A stretch of 64,000 bases of DNA from RGIG4790 sp964437615 (GTDB lineage Bacteria > Bacillota > Clostridia > Christensenellales > UBA1242), in contig CAYTHL010000001.1 in NCBI GenBank assembly GCA_964437615.1, positions 1 to 64,000 on the forward strand, written 5' to 3'. Made by a program: the position numbers and the translations under genes. Shown piece after piece: positions 42,205 to 51,958 of this stretch (within the stretch, counting starts at the first letter, position 1; each line of letters starts with the position of its first letter). Under the pieces are notes generated by a model. The model saw only the letters and a list, made by a program, of their open reading frames with translations. It made no database searches and was not told the origin of the DNA.

Positions 42205-44031
42205 ATGAATATTTTGCAATTACGAGAAAAGGTTAAACTTTTGCCGGCAAAAAGCGGCTGCTACATAATGAAAGACGCAACTGGCAAAGTAATTTATGTT
42301 GGCAAGGCAAAGCGCCTTTCTAGCCGGGTAAAGAGTTATTTTGACGGCAGTGCAAAGACTCAAAAAACCTACGCTTTGGTAAAAAATATTGACGATTTTG
42401 AGTACATAATAACCAACACCGAGCAAGACGCCTTTAGTTTAGAAAACAATTTAATAAAAAAGTATAAGCCCAAATATAACATTTTGCTAAAAGATGACAA
42501 GGCTTTTCCGTACATAAAAATAGACATGGCAGAAAAATTTCCGCGCATTCAGGTAGTAAGGCGGCCAAAACCTGACGGCAGCATGCTGTTTGGGCCATAT
42601 GTTACCGGCATTCCAATTAGCGAACTTATGCAGATAATAAAGTCGGCGTATCCAGTTAGGTGGTGCAACAAAAATTTTTCTAAGAGTAAGCTGCCAGCAA
42701 AGGCATGTTTGCACGGGCAAATTGGTCATTGCCTAGCCCCATGTGCAGACCCAAAGAGAGAACACGAGTATAAGCAAGTTATTTTAAAAGTTGTCGACTT
42801 TTTAAATGGCGAAACTAGGGAAGTTAGGCAAAAACTGCAGCAAAAAATGGAAACCTCGGCAGCAAGCGAAGATTTTGAAACGGCTCTAGAAATGCGCAAC
42901 GCGCTTGAAATGCTAGACAAAATGGAAAGCAAGATAATAACCAGTCTGCCGGGGTCAAAAAACCTAGATGTTTTTGCTTACTGGGATAATCCGGATAGCG
43001 AGCTTGCCGCAATAAACTGCATGACAATTAGGGCAGGGCAAAATATTGGTCAAACCAATTATGCATTACCTAGCGTTGTGGGCAGTGCTGCCGAAGTAAT
43101 AAGCAGTTTTTTGGTGGAGTATTATAGCGGCACAACTCCGCCAGCCGAGATTGTTTGCAAGCAAATAGATGAGCCAACTGCACAAACCTTGCAGTTGTAC
43201 TTTTTGGAAAATTATCAAAAGGTGGTAAAAATTACCATTCCGCAAAAAAATGTAAAAAGCAAACTTGCAGATAGCTGCCTAACCAATGCCAAAGAATACG
43301 CCGAGCGGTCTGCCGATAGCCTAATCCGCAAACAGCGACTAACTAGTGGTGCCCTAGAACATTTGGCGCAGGTGCTGGGCATAGGCAGCGTCTATCGCAT
43401 AGAGGGCTACGACATATCCAACATTAGCGGCACAAACAATGTGGCTAGCATGGTTGTATTTGAGGGCGGTGAGCCGGCTAAAAAACAGTACCGCAAGTTT
43501 AAAATAAAAAGTGTAGACGGCGCAAACGACTTTGCGTGCATGCAAGAAACCTTGCAGCGCAGACTATCTAGGCTGGCTAGCGGGGACAATTCTTTTGGTG
43601 ACAGACCTGATGTTATTTTAATAGACGGCGGCCTTGGGCAGTTGCATGCGGCATCTAGTGTTGCAAGCGGACTTGGCTTAGATATAACTTTTATAAGCTT
43701 AGCCAAAAAAGATGAGCAAATATTTACTACAAGCAGCAATTTGCCAATCTGCTTACCCAAAAATGATTACGCCCTAAGGCTGTTACAACGGGTTAGAGAT
43801 GAAAGCCATAGATTTGCCGTAATGTTTCATAGAAATGTGCGAACAAGCAAGGAATTTATGAGCGTACTTGACCAAATAGAGGGCATAGGCAAGCAGCGTC
43901 AAAAGCTGCTATACAACCACTTTAAAACAATAGACGCTATTTGCGAGGCCAGCGCCAAACAACTTTCCGAGGTTCCGGGCATTGGCCCAAAGTATGCCAT
44001 TAACATATACAAATTTTTCCATAAAGACTAA
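42205..44031 (+). CDS. uvrC: excinuclease ABC subunit C
   Basis: Makes both incisions in nucleotide excision repair. The 608 residues show the N-terminal GIY-YIG nuclease (SGCYIMKDATGKVIYVGKA), a cysteine-containing stretch (CNKNFSKSKLPAKACLHGQIGHCLAPC), the UVR domain at about 200-240 that binds UvrB, the RNase H-like nuclease with EGYDISN and VILIDGGLGQL, and C-terminal helix-hairpin-helix repeats (IEGIGKQRQ, VPGIGPKYA). I placed the start at ATG 42205; the longer frame from 42118 passes through the promoter. TGG-TATAAT (42193-42198) ends 6 nt before the ATG and there is no SD, so it is a leaderless candidate. Its stop codon lies inside the terminator hairpin. Confidence 0.97.
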   Translation: MNILQLREKVKLLPAKSGCYIMKDATGKVIYVGKAKRLSSRVKSYFDGSAKTQKTYALVKNIDDFEYIITNTEQDAFSLENNLIKKYKPKYNILLKDDKAFPYIKIDMAEKFPRIQVVRRPKPDGSMLFGPYVTGIPISELMQIIKSAYPVRWCNKNFSKSKLPAKACLHGQIGHCLAPCADPKREHEYKQVILKVVDFLNGETREVRQKLQQKMETSAASEDFETALEMRNALEMLDKMESKIITSLPGSKNLDVFAYWDNPDSELAAINCMTIRAGQNIGQTNYALPSVVGSAAEVISSFLVEYYSGTTPPAEIVCKQIDEPTAQTLQLYFLENYQKVVKITIPQKNVKSKLADSCLTNAKEYAERSADSLIRKQRLTSGALEHLAQVLGIGSVYRIEGYDISNISGTNNVASMVVFEGGEPAKKQYRKFKIKSVDGANDFACMQETLQRRLSRLASGDNSFGDRPDVILIDGGLGQLHAASSVASGLGLDITFISLAKKDEQIFTTSSNLPICLPKNDYALRLLQRVRDESHRFAVMFHRNVRTSKEFMSVLDQIEGIGKQRQKLLYNHFKTIDAICEASAKQLSEVPGIGPKYAINIYKFFHKD

Positions 44032-44058
44032 ACAAAAAGTAATTGTTTAGTCTTTTTT
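44023..44058 (+). terminator. terminator overlapping the uvrC stop codon
   Basis: AAAGACTAAACAA pairs with TTGTTTAGTCTTT around a 7-nt loop, followed by T. The uvrC TAA (44029-44031) is part of the left arm. Confidence 0.88.
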
Positions 44059-44120
44059 GCTATCAAAAATGAGGAGGGTTTTACCCGAATAAAACACGGC
44101 AAAGAATCATATATTTTACT

Positions 44121-45311
44121 ATGAAAAATGGCAAAGCCGGCAAAAAGGGTAAAAGTAGGGATCAAAAATACAAAATAACCGCAAAAGAGGCTAAAAAACT
44201 TGCTTTTAGGCTAGTTGTTGGCCTTTTTGTTGTGCTTGCTATTGTTTTGGTGCCAACTCTTTGCGTCTACTATCCAGATATTATCAGCAATCGGTTTTCG
44301 CCGAGGCTTGCCGCCTATCAAGGGGTTGTGGAGCTTTGGAACATAGACAGTTTTGAGGGCGGCACCGGCAGCAAGTCGGGATTTTTGCAGACTCGCGCTA
44401 TGGAATATCAAGAGCAAAACAAAGGCTTTTATGTGCTTGTGCGTAATATGACCGAAACAGAATGCTTGCTCGCCCTGCAAAATGGTCAGCGTCCTGCCAT
44501 GTTTAGCTTTGGTGTTGGGGTTGCTAGTGAGCTAAAAGAATATTTGGCGTCAATTACTCTTTCAAAAAACACAAACATACGCAAAGAGTTTGTTTCTGCC
44601 GCCACAATAGACGGCAAAATATATGCCGTGCCATGGTGTAGGGGGGTATATTCTTTAATTTCTACTACAAGTAATTTGGCGGCGGTGGGAATTACAGACT
44701 CGGCACTTAGCGACATTGCCTTAATGTGCGGATACACCAAAAATCTTTCTAATGGCAAAACAAAAACGGTGTACTCTTTGGCATTTGGAGGCAATGGGTA
44801 CATAAGTCCGCAGGCAGCTTTTGGCACAAATTACGGTATTCTTGCCCAAACCGAAACCTCGTACAGAGCCGATTACGACACCCTAACTAGCTACAACGCC
44901 TATTGCGATTTTATAGAGGGCAAGGCCAGCATATTGCTTGGCACGCAGCGAGATATTGCCCGGATAGAAAACCGAATTAGTCTTGGCAAAATTGACGGCG
45001 TGGTCTATCAGCATATAACCTCGTACACCGACCTATTGCAGTATATAGCCATAAGTAATAGCGCCGCGCAAGAAATCTATAACCAGTGCAGCAACTTTGT
45101 TAGTTTCCTTACAAGCGAAACTTGCCAGCTAAAATTAGCAAACATTGGCATGTTTAGCGTATCTAATTTGAGCAAAAATTTATATTCTGCCGAAGAATGG
45201 TTAAATATAGAATTACTCTGCAGCCAAACTTGCACTGTGCAGCCTTTGTTTAGCAGCAAACAAGAAATCTCTGCAAGCAAAGCACAATATATAAAAGCAA
45301 TAAGCGCATAA
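44121..45311 (+). CDS. membrane-anchored extracellular solute-binding-like protein
   Basis: A 396-residue protein with a basic cytoplasmic N-terminus (MKNGKAGKKGKSRDQ), one membrane helix at about 32-56 and an external domain. The external domain starts with the family signature VELWNIDSFEGGTGS, typical of ABC sugar-binding protein-like folds. Unlike true binding lipoproteins it has no lipobox cysteine and no transporter genes nearby, so it may be a sensor or structural protein rather than a transport component. No SD is visible; TATATT at 44110-44115 ends 5 nt before the ATG. Confidence 0.75.
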   Translation: MKNGKAGKKGKSRDQKYKITAKEAKKLAFRLVVGLFVVLAIVLVPTLCVYYPDIISNRFSPRLAAYQGVVELWNIDSFEGGTGSKSGFLQTRAMEYQEQNKGFYVLVRNMTETECLLALQNGQRPAMFSFGVGVASELKEYLASITLSKNTNIRKEFVSAATIDGKIYAVPWCRGVYSLISTTSNLAAVGITDSALSDIALMCGYTKNLSNGKTKTVYSLAFGGNGYISPQAAFGTNYGILAQTETSYRADYDTLTSYNAYCDFIEGKASILLGTQRDIARIENRISLGKIDGVVYQHITSYTDLLQYIAISNSAAQEIYNQCSNFVSFLTSETCQLKLANIGMFSVSNLSKNLYSAEEWLNIELLCSQTCTVQPLFSSKQEISASKAQYIKAISA

Positions 45312-45449
45312 ACTTACAAAAATGTATATTTTATGCAAAAATATGCCAAATTTTGCAAATTAACCAATTTATTGAGCGTTAAAATTTTAAGTTATAAGTT
45401 TGCAAAACAAAATATATAAATAAAAAAATAAATAAATTACAAATAATTA

Positions 45450-45478
45450 TTGAAATATTTTTAAAAATGGGGTAGAAT
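45450..45478 (+). promoter_or_regulatory. promoter abutting murB
   Basis: TTGAAA (45450-45455), a 17-nt spacer and TAGAAT (45473-45478), directly followed by the first ATG of murB. Transcription would start near 45485, inside the frame, which favours translation from the ATG at 45494 (sixth codon), or a weaker upstream promoter. Confidence 0.55.
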
Positions 45479-46414
45479 ATGTACAAGACAATTATGTCTA
45501 TTTTAGGCGAAGACCGCGTAAAGCGCAATGTGCCAGTCAAAGATTATTGCACTTTTAAACTTGGCGGAAATCTAGAATATTTAATAGAGCCAACAACCAC
45601 TATAGAACTTGCTGGCACACTGCAAAAACTAACCGAGGCAAATATAGGCTACAAAGTTGTGGGCAATATGAGCAACATTCTACCGGCAGACGGCATAAAC
45701 AAAGGGGTGTATGTAAGTACAAGGCGCATAGCTGATAACATCAAGTGCTACGGCACAAGGTTAGTTGTTAGCGCAGGCGAAACTATTGGCGCAATATGCA
45801 AACAAGCCCAAAGGCTGGGTTTAAGCGGGCTAGAAGGCTTAGTTGGCATACCGGCTACGGTTGGTGGGGCGATTGTCAATAATGCGGGGGCGTTTGGCTA
45901 CAATATTGGCAATTTGGTAGAAAGTCTGCTAGTTTTTGACGGCAGCAAAGTTGCAAGTATAAGTGCAAGCGCTGCAGATTTTGGCTACCACAGCTCCAAG
46001 TTTATTGATAGCGGCAAGGTGATACTTTCTGCAACAATAAAACTAGCGCAAAGTTCGCCAGAAAATGTGCTACAAAAAATGAAAGAATTTGCCATCAAAC
46101 GGGCAAGTATGCAGCCTCATCAACCAAGTGCGGGTAGTGTATTTAAAAAGGTTGACGGTATGTCGGCGGGCTATTACATAGAGCAAGTTGGGCTAAAAGG
46201 CGAAATATTTAGCGGCGCCGCTATCAGCGACATTCATGCCAACTTTATTGTAAATTTGGGTGGAGCTACAAGCCAAAGCGTAAGGTATTTAATTAAACTG
46301 GCACAGAGCAAAGTAGAACAAAAATTTGGAGTAACTTTGCAGCCAGAAATAGAAATTTTAGGAGAAACTAATGAAAGTACTAGCAGATTATCACACTCAC
46401 AGCCGCTATTCTAG
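45479..46414 (+). CDS. murB: UDP-N-acetylenolpyruvoylglucosamine reductase
   Basis: FAD enzyme that reduces enolpyruvyl-UDP-GlcNAc to UDP-MurNAc, committing it to peptidoglycan synthesis. The FAD domain contains FKLGGNLEYLIEP, the GNMSNILPADG loop and GLEGLVGIPATVGGAIVNNAGAFG. The catalytic serine is in SAGSVFK and the catalytic Glu in LQPEIEILG near the C-terminus. This is the shorter type II MurB of Firmicutes. The start may be ATG 45479 (311 aa) or ATG 45494, because the promoter -10 lies directly before the first. The last 44 nt overlap the next gene, whose SD AGGAGA is inside murB. Cluster order is murB-PHP-whiA-dnaE. Confidence 0.96.
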   Translation: MYKTIMSILGEDRVKRNVPVKDYCTFKLGGNLEYLIEPTTTIELAGTLQKLTEANIGYKVVGNMSNILPADGINKGVYVSTRRIADNIKCYGTRLVVSAGETIGAICKQAQRLGLSGLEGLVGIPATVGGAIVNNAGAFGYNIGNLVESLLVFDGSKVASISASAADFGYHSSKFIDSGKVILSATIKLAQSSPENVLQKMKEFAIKRASMQPHQPSAGSVFKKVDGMSAGYYIEQVGLKGEIFSGAAISDIHANFIVNLGGATSQSVRYLIKLAQSKVEQKFGVTLQPEIEILGETNESTSRLSHSQPLF

Positions 46415-47126
46415 GTGGTATCACGCCACCGGAACGGTGGAGCAAATGGCGCAAAGTGCAGCCCAAAAGGGCTTAAAAGAGCTTGCTATTACCGACCACG
46501 GACCAAAGCATGTAGCATTTGGCATAAGGCCCAAAAACTTTAAAAAAGCCAAACAAGACTGCCTAAACGCCACCCAAAAAACGGGAGTAAAGGTGTATTT
46601 TGGCATAGAAAGCAACATAATTGGTCAGGACGGCGAAATAGACCTATCTAAAGAGCAAATTGATATGTTAGATATTTTGCTAATGGGCTATCATAAAGGC
46701 ACTAAGTGCAACTTTATAAAATATTTTAACATTAAAAGGCGTAATTCGCCCGAGCAAATAGAAAAAAATACTATTGCCTACATAATCGCAATAAACAGGT
46801 TTAATATTGCCATAATAACTCATTTAAACGAGTACATTAGGGTAGATACTGCTAGGGTTGCACAGGCCTGCGCGGCAAAAAATACCATTATAGAAATCAA
46901 CGCAAAACACCTAAAATTAACAGACGACGATGTGCAAGTTTTACTACAAAGTGGGGTTAATTTTGTTGTCAGTAGCGACGCCCACAGCACAAAGAGGGTG
47001 GCGGACGTGCAAAAGTGTCTAAATTTTATAGCGGCGCACAACATTCCGCTAGAAAGGGTTAAAAATATAGACGGGCTTTTAGATTTTCTTCAGCCAAAAG
47101 GAAAGATTATTAGCCGCAAAAAATAG
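46371..47126 (+). CDS. PHP domain phosphoesterase
   Basis: A 251-residue metal-dependent phosphoesterase of the PHP superfamily (histidinol phosphatase/YcdX-like group). Metal ligands are visible in DYHTHSRYS at the N-terminus, AITDHGPKH, the FGIESNI region, IITHLNEY and the late SSDAHSTKR. The substrate is unknown. It starts within the murB 3' end behind an AGGAGA SD and precedes whiA by 49 nt. In many Clostridia, a PHP gene stands between murB and rapZ-yvcK-whiA; here the last two steps of that order are absent. Confidence 0.92.
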   Translation: MKVLADYHTHSRYSRWYHATGTVEQMAQSAAQKGLKELAITDHGPKHVAFGIRPKNFKKAKQDCLNATQKTGVKVYFGIESNIIGQDGEIDLSKEQIDMLDILLMGYHKGTKCNFIKYFNIKRRNSPEQIEKNTIAYIIAINRFNIAIITHLNEYIRVDTARVAQACAAKNTIIEINAKHLKLTDDDVQVLLQSGVNFVVSSDAHSTKRVADVQKCLNFIAAHNIPLERVKNIDGLLDFLQPKGKIISRKK

Positions 47127-47175
47127 TCAAAAAAAATAAAAAAATTAATCATAAAAAACATAGGAGCAAGGCAAA

Positions 47176-48120
47176 ATGGTATTTTCCACAAAAGTTAAAG
47201 CCGAGATAATAGGGTCTAAAATTGCAGACGGCAACGAACTTAGTATGCTTTGTGGCATAATACTGTCGGCCGGCACAATAATAATTAGCAACAAACAAAT
47301 GACCTTTAACCTTGTTACCGAAAATCCCATGCTGCTAGAATATAGCGCCAAGCTTATTAGGCAGCTTTTTCCGCATAGCGTTTTAAATTTGCCAAGTTGC
47401 GGCAAAAAAAACAAGGCGCGCTACACCCTAGGTTTAGATGCCGAAAGCGCGCAAGAAATTTTGTTAGACTGCGGAATATTAGAGCGGGATGAATTTGGCA
47501 GGCTTGCCATATCTTTGGTGGGCGGCAATCATGTTTTAATAGAGCGCGAGGCAAAAATCGCTTATCTTGCCGGTACATTTTTGGGCGGCGGCACAATCAG
47601 TGTACCACAAACAGGGGTGCCCGGTGGCAGATACCATATGGAATGGAGCTTTGCTAGCAGTAATCAAGCAGATGTAGTTGCTCAAATTTTGGCAGAAGAA
47701 GATATTTTTGCAAAAATCATAGAGAGGCAGGGCAACTATGTGGTCTACATAAAGGGCAGCGAAGATATTTCTAGCGCTGTAGGTCTTATGGGGGCAACCA
47801 ACTGCTATCTAAAACTAGAAACTCAAATGGTAGATAGGCAAATGCGTAATCTGGTAAACAGGCAAAGCAACTGTATATCGGCAAATATAGACAAATCGGT
47901 TAGCGCTGGGCTTAAACAGATAGAGCTAATTGACCAAATAGAAACCACTATTGGGTTAGATGCCCTACCAAAAAGTCTGCAAGAAGCAGCTGCCGTGCGC
48001 AAACAGCACCCAGAAGCTAGTTTGCAAGAACTTGCCGAAATTTTGCAGATAAGCAAGTCGGCAGTAAACTTGCGGCTACGCAAACTTTCTAGCATAGCAA
48101 AAGAACTTTCTAGCAATTAA
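47176..48120 (+). CDS. whiA: DNA-binding protein WhiA
   Basis: A 314-residue homing-endonuclease-like regulator present in most Gram-positive bacteria and involved in cell division and chromosome segregation (sporulation in Streptomyces). The N-terminal domain starts FSTKVKAEI, and the LAGLIDADG-like core includes YLAGTFLGGGTISVP with a degenerate, inactive nuclease motif. The C-terminal helix-turn-helix lies at about 275-312, LQELAEILQISKSAVNLRLRKL. SD AGGAG lies 9 nt before the ATG. It ends 20 nt before dnaE, likely cotranscribed with murB, the PHP gene and dnaE. Confidence 0.95.
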   Translation: MVFSTKVKAEIIGSKIADGNELSMLCGIILSAGTIIISNKQMTFNLVTENPMLLEYSAKLIRQLFPHSVLNLPSCGKKNKARYTLGLDAESAQEILLDCGILERDEFGRLAISLVGGNHVLIEREAKIAYLAGTFLGGGTISVPQTGVPGGRYHMEWSFASSNQADVVAQILAEEDIFAKIIERQGNYVVYIKGSEDISSAVGLMGATNCYLKLETQMVDRQMRNLVNRQSNCISANIDKSVSAGLKQIELIDQIETTIGLDALPKSLQEAAAVRKQHPEASLQELAEILQISKSAVNLRLRKLSSIAKELSSN

Positions 48121-48140
48121 AAATTTTTAGCGGAGAACAT

Positions 48141-51100
48141 ATGAAAACACTTTTATTTAGTTACACTCAAAAAAAAGGTTTTAAGTTTGGTAAAGACGCC
48201 CTAGGCAAGTTGGTTACAGTTATTAGAAAAAAGGCGCTATTGCATAAAACCAAAATTAAAATGCATACCGTTATGGACAAAAATAACTTTGTCCATTTGC
48301 ACTTGCACACCGAATATAGCCTTTTGGACGGCTGCGCCCGAATAGAAAAGGTTGTAAAAGTTGCAAAACAAATGGGCATGCCAGCCATTGCCATAACCGA
48401 CCACGGCAACATGTATGGTGCAATTACATTTTTTGATGCCTGCCGCGGGGTGGGGATAAGACCAATTATTGGCTGCGAAATGTATGTGGCAGACGATTTA
48501 TTAAACAAAAACGGCAAACAAAAGTTAGAGCATTTAATCTTGCTAGCCAAAGACGAGCAAGGCTACTTAAATTTGAGCAAACTAAACAGCATTGCCTTTA
48601 GGGACGGCTTTTATTACAAGCCAAGGATAGATTACAAAACACTAGCTGAGCATCACGAGGGGCTAATATGTCTGTCTGCATGCATTGCTGGCACAGTGCC
48701 TCAGCTAATTATAAAAGGTCAAATTGCCGAGGCCGAAAAGCAGGTAGAGTGGTTTAAAAATGTCTTTGGCGAAGATTTTTACCTAGAAATTCAGATGCAT
48801 CGCCCAGATACTCCTACCCAAATAGACGACGAATACCGCACCTACATAGAGCAGCAGACGCTTGTAAACAAATATCTTAGGCAGTTTAGCAAGCAGTTTG
48901 GCGTAAAACTGGTTGCTACCAACGATGTTCACTACATTGGCAAAGACGACGCTGAAATTCAAGATGTGCTAATGTGCATTAGTATGCAAAAGACGCTAGA
49001 TGACAACGACAGGCTTAGAATGCATGGCACAGAGTACTATTTTAAAAGCCGCGAAGAGATGTTAAAGGCACTGCCAGATGACGAAGAAGCCATTTCTAAC
49101 ACAATAGAAATTGCCGCAAAATGCAATTTTGACTTTACTCTTGCCAAAAGCCAAAACATGGACCAAGGAATATATCACTTTCCTAACTATCATCCACCTA
49201 ATGGGCAGAGTTGTGCCGACTATATGCGTGATTTGTTAGAGGCCGGGCTAAAAGAAAGGTACGGCACAATAACTAAGGAAATCCGCGACCGCGCCGAAAG
49301 CGAGATGCACGTAATAAATACCCTTAATTTTAGCCAATACTTTTTAACCGTCATGGACTATATTAAAGCGGCGCACGACATGGGCGTGCCAGTTGGCAAA
49401 GGCCGTGGCTCTGGCGCGGGCAGTATTGTGGCATATTGCTTGCACATAACCGACATAGACCCGCTTAAATACGACCTACTGTTTGAAAGATTTTTGCACA
49501 TGGAGCGCGTTACCGCCCCCGATTTTGATATAGACTTTTCTGACGACGGCCGCGAAAAAGTTATAGATTACGTAAGAAAAAAGTACGGCGAAGACAAGGT
49601 TGTAAATATTATAACATTTGGTACTCTTGCCGCAAAAATGGCTATTAAAGATGTAGGGCGTGTGCTAAGAGTGCCTTATAGCGAAACAGATAAGGTTACA
49701 AAAATTATCCCTAACGACGCCGACGCCGCAAAGCACCACTGCCTACTAAAAAAGAGTTTTGGGCTAGACGGCAACACCGACGGCGCTGTGCCAGAACTGG
49801 TAGAAATTTACAAAAACAATCCAGAAATAAAGCGTGTGGTAGACATAGCCACCAAACTAGAAGGTATGCCACGTCAGACGGGTACCCATGCTTGCGGCGT
49901 GCTTATTGGATTTGACACTCTAGAAAACTACATTCCGCTGGGCAGAAATGGCGACATTATAACCACTCAGTACGAGGCGGCGCAAATAGAGCGCTTAGGT
50001 CACCTAAAAATGGACTTTTTGGCGCTTTGTAACTTAAACGATATTAAAACTTGCGGCGAGTTTGTTATGCAAAACTATGGCAAAACCGAGGACGACCTAG
50101 ACTTTAACAAACTTGGCTACGAAGACCCAAAAGTTTACGATCTTATTGCGTCTGGCAACACAACGGCAGTCTTCCAACTAGAAAGTGGTGGCTTTCAAAA
50201 GTTTATGAAGGACCTAAAGCCAAACTGTCTAGAAGACATTGTGGCAGGTGTGGCTCTATTTAGGCCAGGCCCAATGGACATTATTCCAAGATATGTTCAT
50301 AATAAACATCACCCAGAAGATGTAACTTACGCCCACCCAATTTTAAAGAATATTTTGGACGTTACCTATGGTTGCATAGTCTATCAAGAGCAAGTGCAGC
50401 GAATTTGTCAAAGCATGGCGGGCTACACCCTTGGTCAAGCCGATATGGTCCGTAGACTTATGAGCAAAAAGAAAGTTGACGCCATGAAGGCTGAAAAGCA
50501 GATATTTTTGTACGGAAAGCCTGCCGAAAACGGTAAGCCTGCCATAGATGGCGCAATAAAGCGTGGAGTGCCAAAAGAAGTTGCCGAGCAAGTTTGGGGC
50601 GAAATGGAAAATTTTGCAAAATATGCCTTTAATAAATCTCATGCGGCGTGCTATGCCGTGCTTGCTTATCAAACGGCGTATTTAAAAACCTATTATAAAG
50701 CCGAGTTTTTAACGGCGGTAATAAACAACCGAATTTCAAAAAGCGACGAACTTTCGCACTATGTAAGTTACAGCCGCACCGAAGGAATAGAAATTTTGCC
50801 GCCAGATATAAACATTTCTATGCCGCGCTTTACTATAAAAGACAACAAAATGCGCTTTGGGCTTTGCGCTATAAAAGGTATTGGCGAGGGCGTATGTAAC
50901 GGAATTGTTGCCGAACGAGAAAAAAACGGTCCGTTTAAAAACCTTGGCAACTTTTTGTTAAGAACTACCGATTTGCTTATAAACAAGCGCGTTATCGAGG
51001 GTATGATATATAGCGGCGCCTTTGACTGCTTTGGTCAAAAACGCAGCCAGTTAATTGCCGTTTACGAAACAGCAATGGCGCAGGCACTAAAAGAAAAACA

Positions 51101-51935
51101 GTCTAAACTAAGTGGCCAGTTTAGTTTGTTTGGTAGTTTGCTCCCAGAAGAAGAAACAATAAAAATTGAGTATCCAAATATTCAAGAGTATATGCCAAAA
51201 GACAAGCTAAAGCGAGAAAAGGACGCCCTAGGCATATATATTTCTGGTCACCCTATGGAAGAATATATGGATTTGTGCAAAACCTTTACCTTTACAAGCA
51301 ACATGATGAACAGCGGCGAATCCGAGCCAGAAGACATGGGCGACAGCGAAGATGTGCAATCAGACGAATATAGCGCCTTTGCCGAGTACGGGCTAGAAGA
51401 CGGCAGCAAGGTTTTCTGCGGCGGAATAATAAACAAAGTAAACAAAAAAATTAGCAAAACAACAAACGCCACCATGGCCATTTTAGATGTAGAAGACCTT
51501 TACGGCATGTACTCAATAATGGTGTTCAACCGTCAGTACGAGAGCATAAAGGATAGGCTTGCCGAAGACAAAATTATTACTGTAAACGGGCATCTTTCTA
51601 TCCGTGTTGGCCAGCAGCCAATAATTATTGCCGAAAAAATTACTTTTGTTGGCGAAGACCAAGTTGTTAAGCCAGCGGTCAGCCAAAAACAACCAATAAT
51701 AATTGGCGAAACTGCGCCGGTTAGCAAGCAGACATTATATTTAAGATTTGACATTAATAACGAAAAGATTTTTGCTGTGGTAGAGGATATTTTGCGCAGT
51801 TATGGCGGCATTGTGCCAGTTAAAGTTCAATGGGACGGCAAACTTTACGCTCTTAACGGCAAAATTACAGCTACCGAGGCATGCCTTGCCGAACTTACCG
51901 CCCTTTTAGGCGAACAAAATATAAAGGTTATGTAA
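48141..51935 (+). CDS. dnaE: DNA polymerase III subunit alpha (DnaE type)
   Basis: Replicative or lagging-strand polymerase. The protein has the PHP domain (FVHLHLHTEYSLLDG, ITDHGNMYGA), the palm with the catalytic aspartates in APDFDIDFSDDGR, thumb and fingers, tandem helix-hairpin-helix, and a C-terminal OB-fold (about 1100-1200, FCGGIINKVNKK). No exonuclease insertion is present, so it is DnaE and not PolC. The ATG at 48141 has a clear GGAGAA SD and gives 1264 residues, with an unusual basic 44-residue leader (KKGFKFGKDALGKLV) before the usual N-terminus. The conventional start would be ATG 48273, which lacks an SD. A terminator follows at 51959. Confidence 0.96.
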   Translation: MKTLLFSYTQKKGFKFGKDALGKLVTVIRKKALLHKTKIKMHTVMDKNNFVHLHLHTEYSLLDGCARIEKVVKVAKQMGMPAIAITDHGNMYGAITFFDACRGVGIRPIIGCEMYVADDLLNKNGKQKLEHLILLAKDEQGYLNLSKLNSIAFRDGFYYKPRIDYKTLAEHHEGLICLSACIAGTVPQLIIKGQIAEAEKQVEWFKNVFGEDFYLEIQMHRPDTPTQIDDEYRTYIEQQTLVNKYLRQFSKQFGVKLVATNDVHYIGKDDAEIQDVLMCISMQKTLDDNDRLRMHGTEYYFKSREEMLKALPDDEEAISNTIEIAAKCNFDFTLAKSQNMDQGIYHFPNYHPPNGQSCADYMRDLLEAGLKERYGTITKEIRDRAESEMHVINTLNFSQYFLTVMDYIKAAHDMGVPVGKGRGSGAGSIVAYCLHITDIDPLKYDLLFERFLHMERVTAPDFDIDFSDDGREKVIDYVRKKYGEDKVVNIITFGTLAAKMAIKDVGRVLRVPYSETDKVTKIIPNDADAAKHHCLLKKSFGLDGNTDGAVPELVEIYKNNPEIKRVVDIATKLEGMPRQTGTHACGVLIGFDTLENYIPLGRNGDIITTQYEAAQIERLGHLKMDFLALCNLNDIKTCGEFVMQNYGKTEDDLDFNKLGYEDPKVYDLIASGNTTAVFQLESGGFQKFMKDLKPNCLEDIVAGVALFRPGPMDIIPRYVHNKHHPEDVTYAHPILKNILDVTYGCIVYQEQVQRICQSMAGYTLGQADMVRRLMSKKKVDAMKAEKQIFLYGKPAENGKPAIDGAIKRGVPKEVAEQVWGEMENFAKYAFNKSHAACYAVLAYQTAYLKTYYKAEFLTAVINNRISKSDELSHYVSYSRTEGIEILPPDINISMPRFTIKDNKMRFGLCAIKGIGEGVCNGIVAEREKNGPFKNLGNFLLRTTDLLINKRVIEGMIYSGAFDCFGQKRSQLIAVYETAMAQALKEKQSKLSGQFSLFGSLLPEEETIKIEYPNIQEYMPKDKLKREKDALGIYISGHPMEEYMDLCKTFTFTSNMMNSGESEPEDMGDSEDVQSDEYSAFAEYGLEDGSKVFCGGIINKVNKKISKTTNATMAILDVEDLYGMYSIMVFNRQYESIKDRLAEDKIITVNGHLSIRVGQQPIIIAEKITFVGEDQVVKPAVSQKQPIIIGETAPVSKQTLYLRFDINNEKIFAVVEDILRSYGGIVPVKVQWDGKLYALNGKITATEACLAELTALLGEQNIKVM

Positions 51936-51958
51936 AATAAAATATTGTTGCAAATTAA

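Noticed and set aside
37599..44031. Defence island (CPBP/Abi protein next to peptidases)
   Set aside because: The CPBP gene has housekeeping neighbours (WalJ-like, uvrC) and no toxin, nuclease or recombinase nearby; a defence role is not supported.
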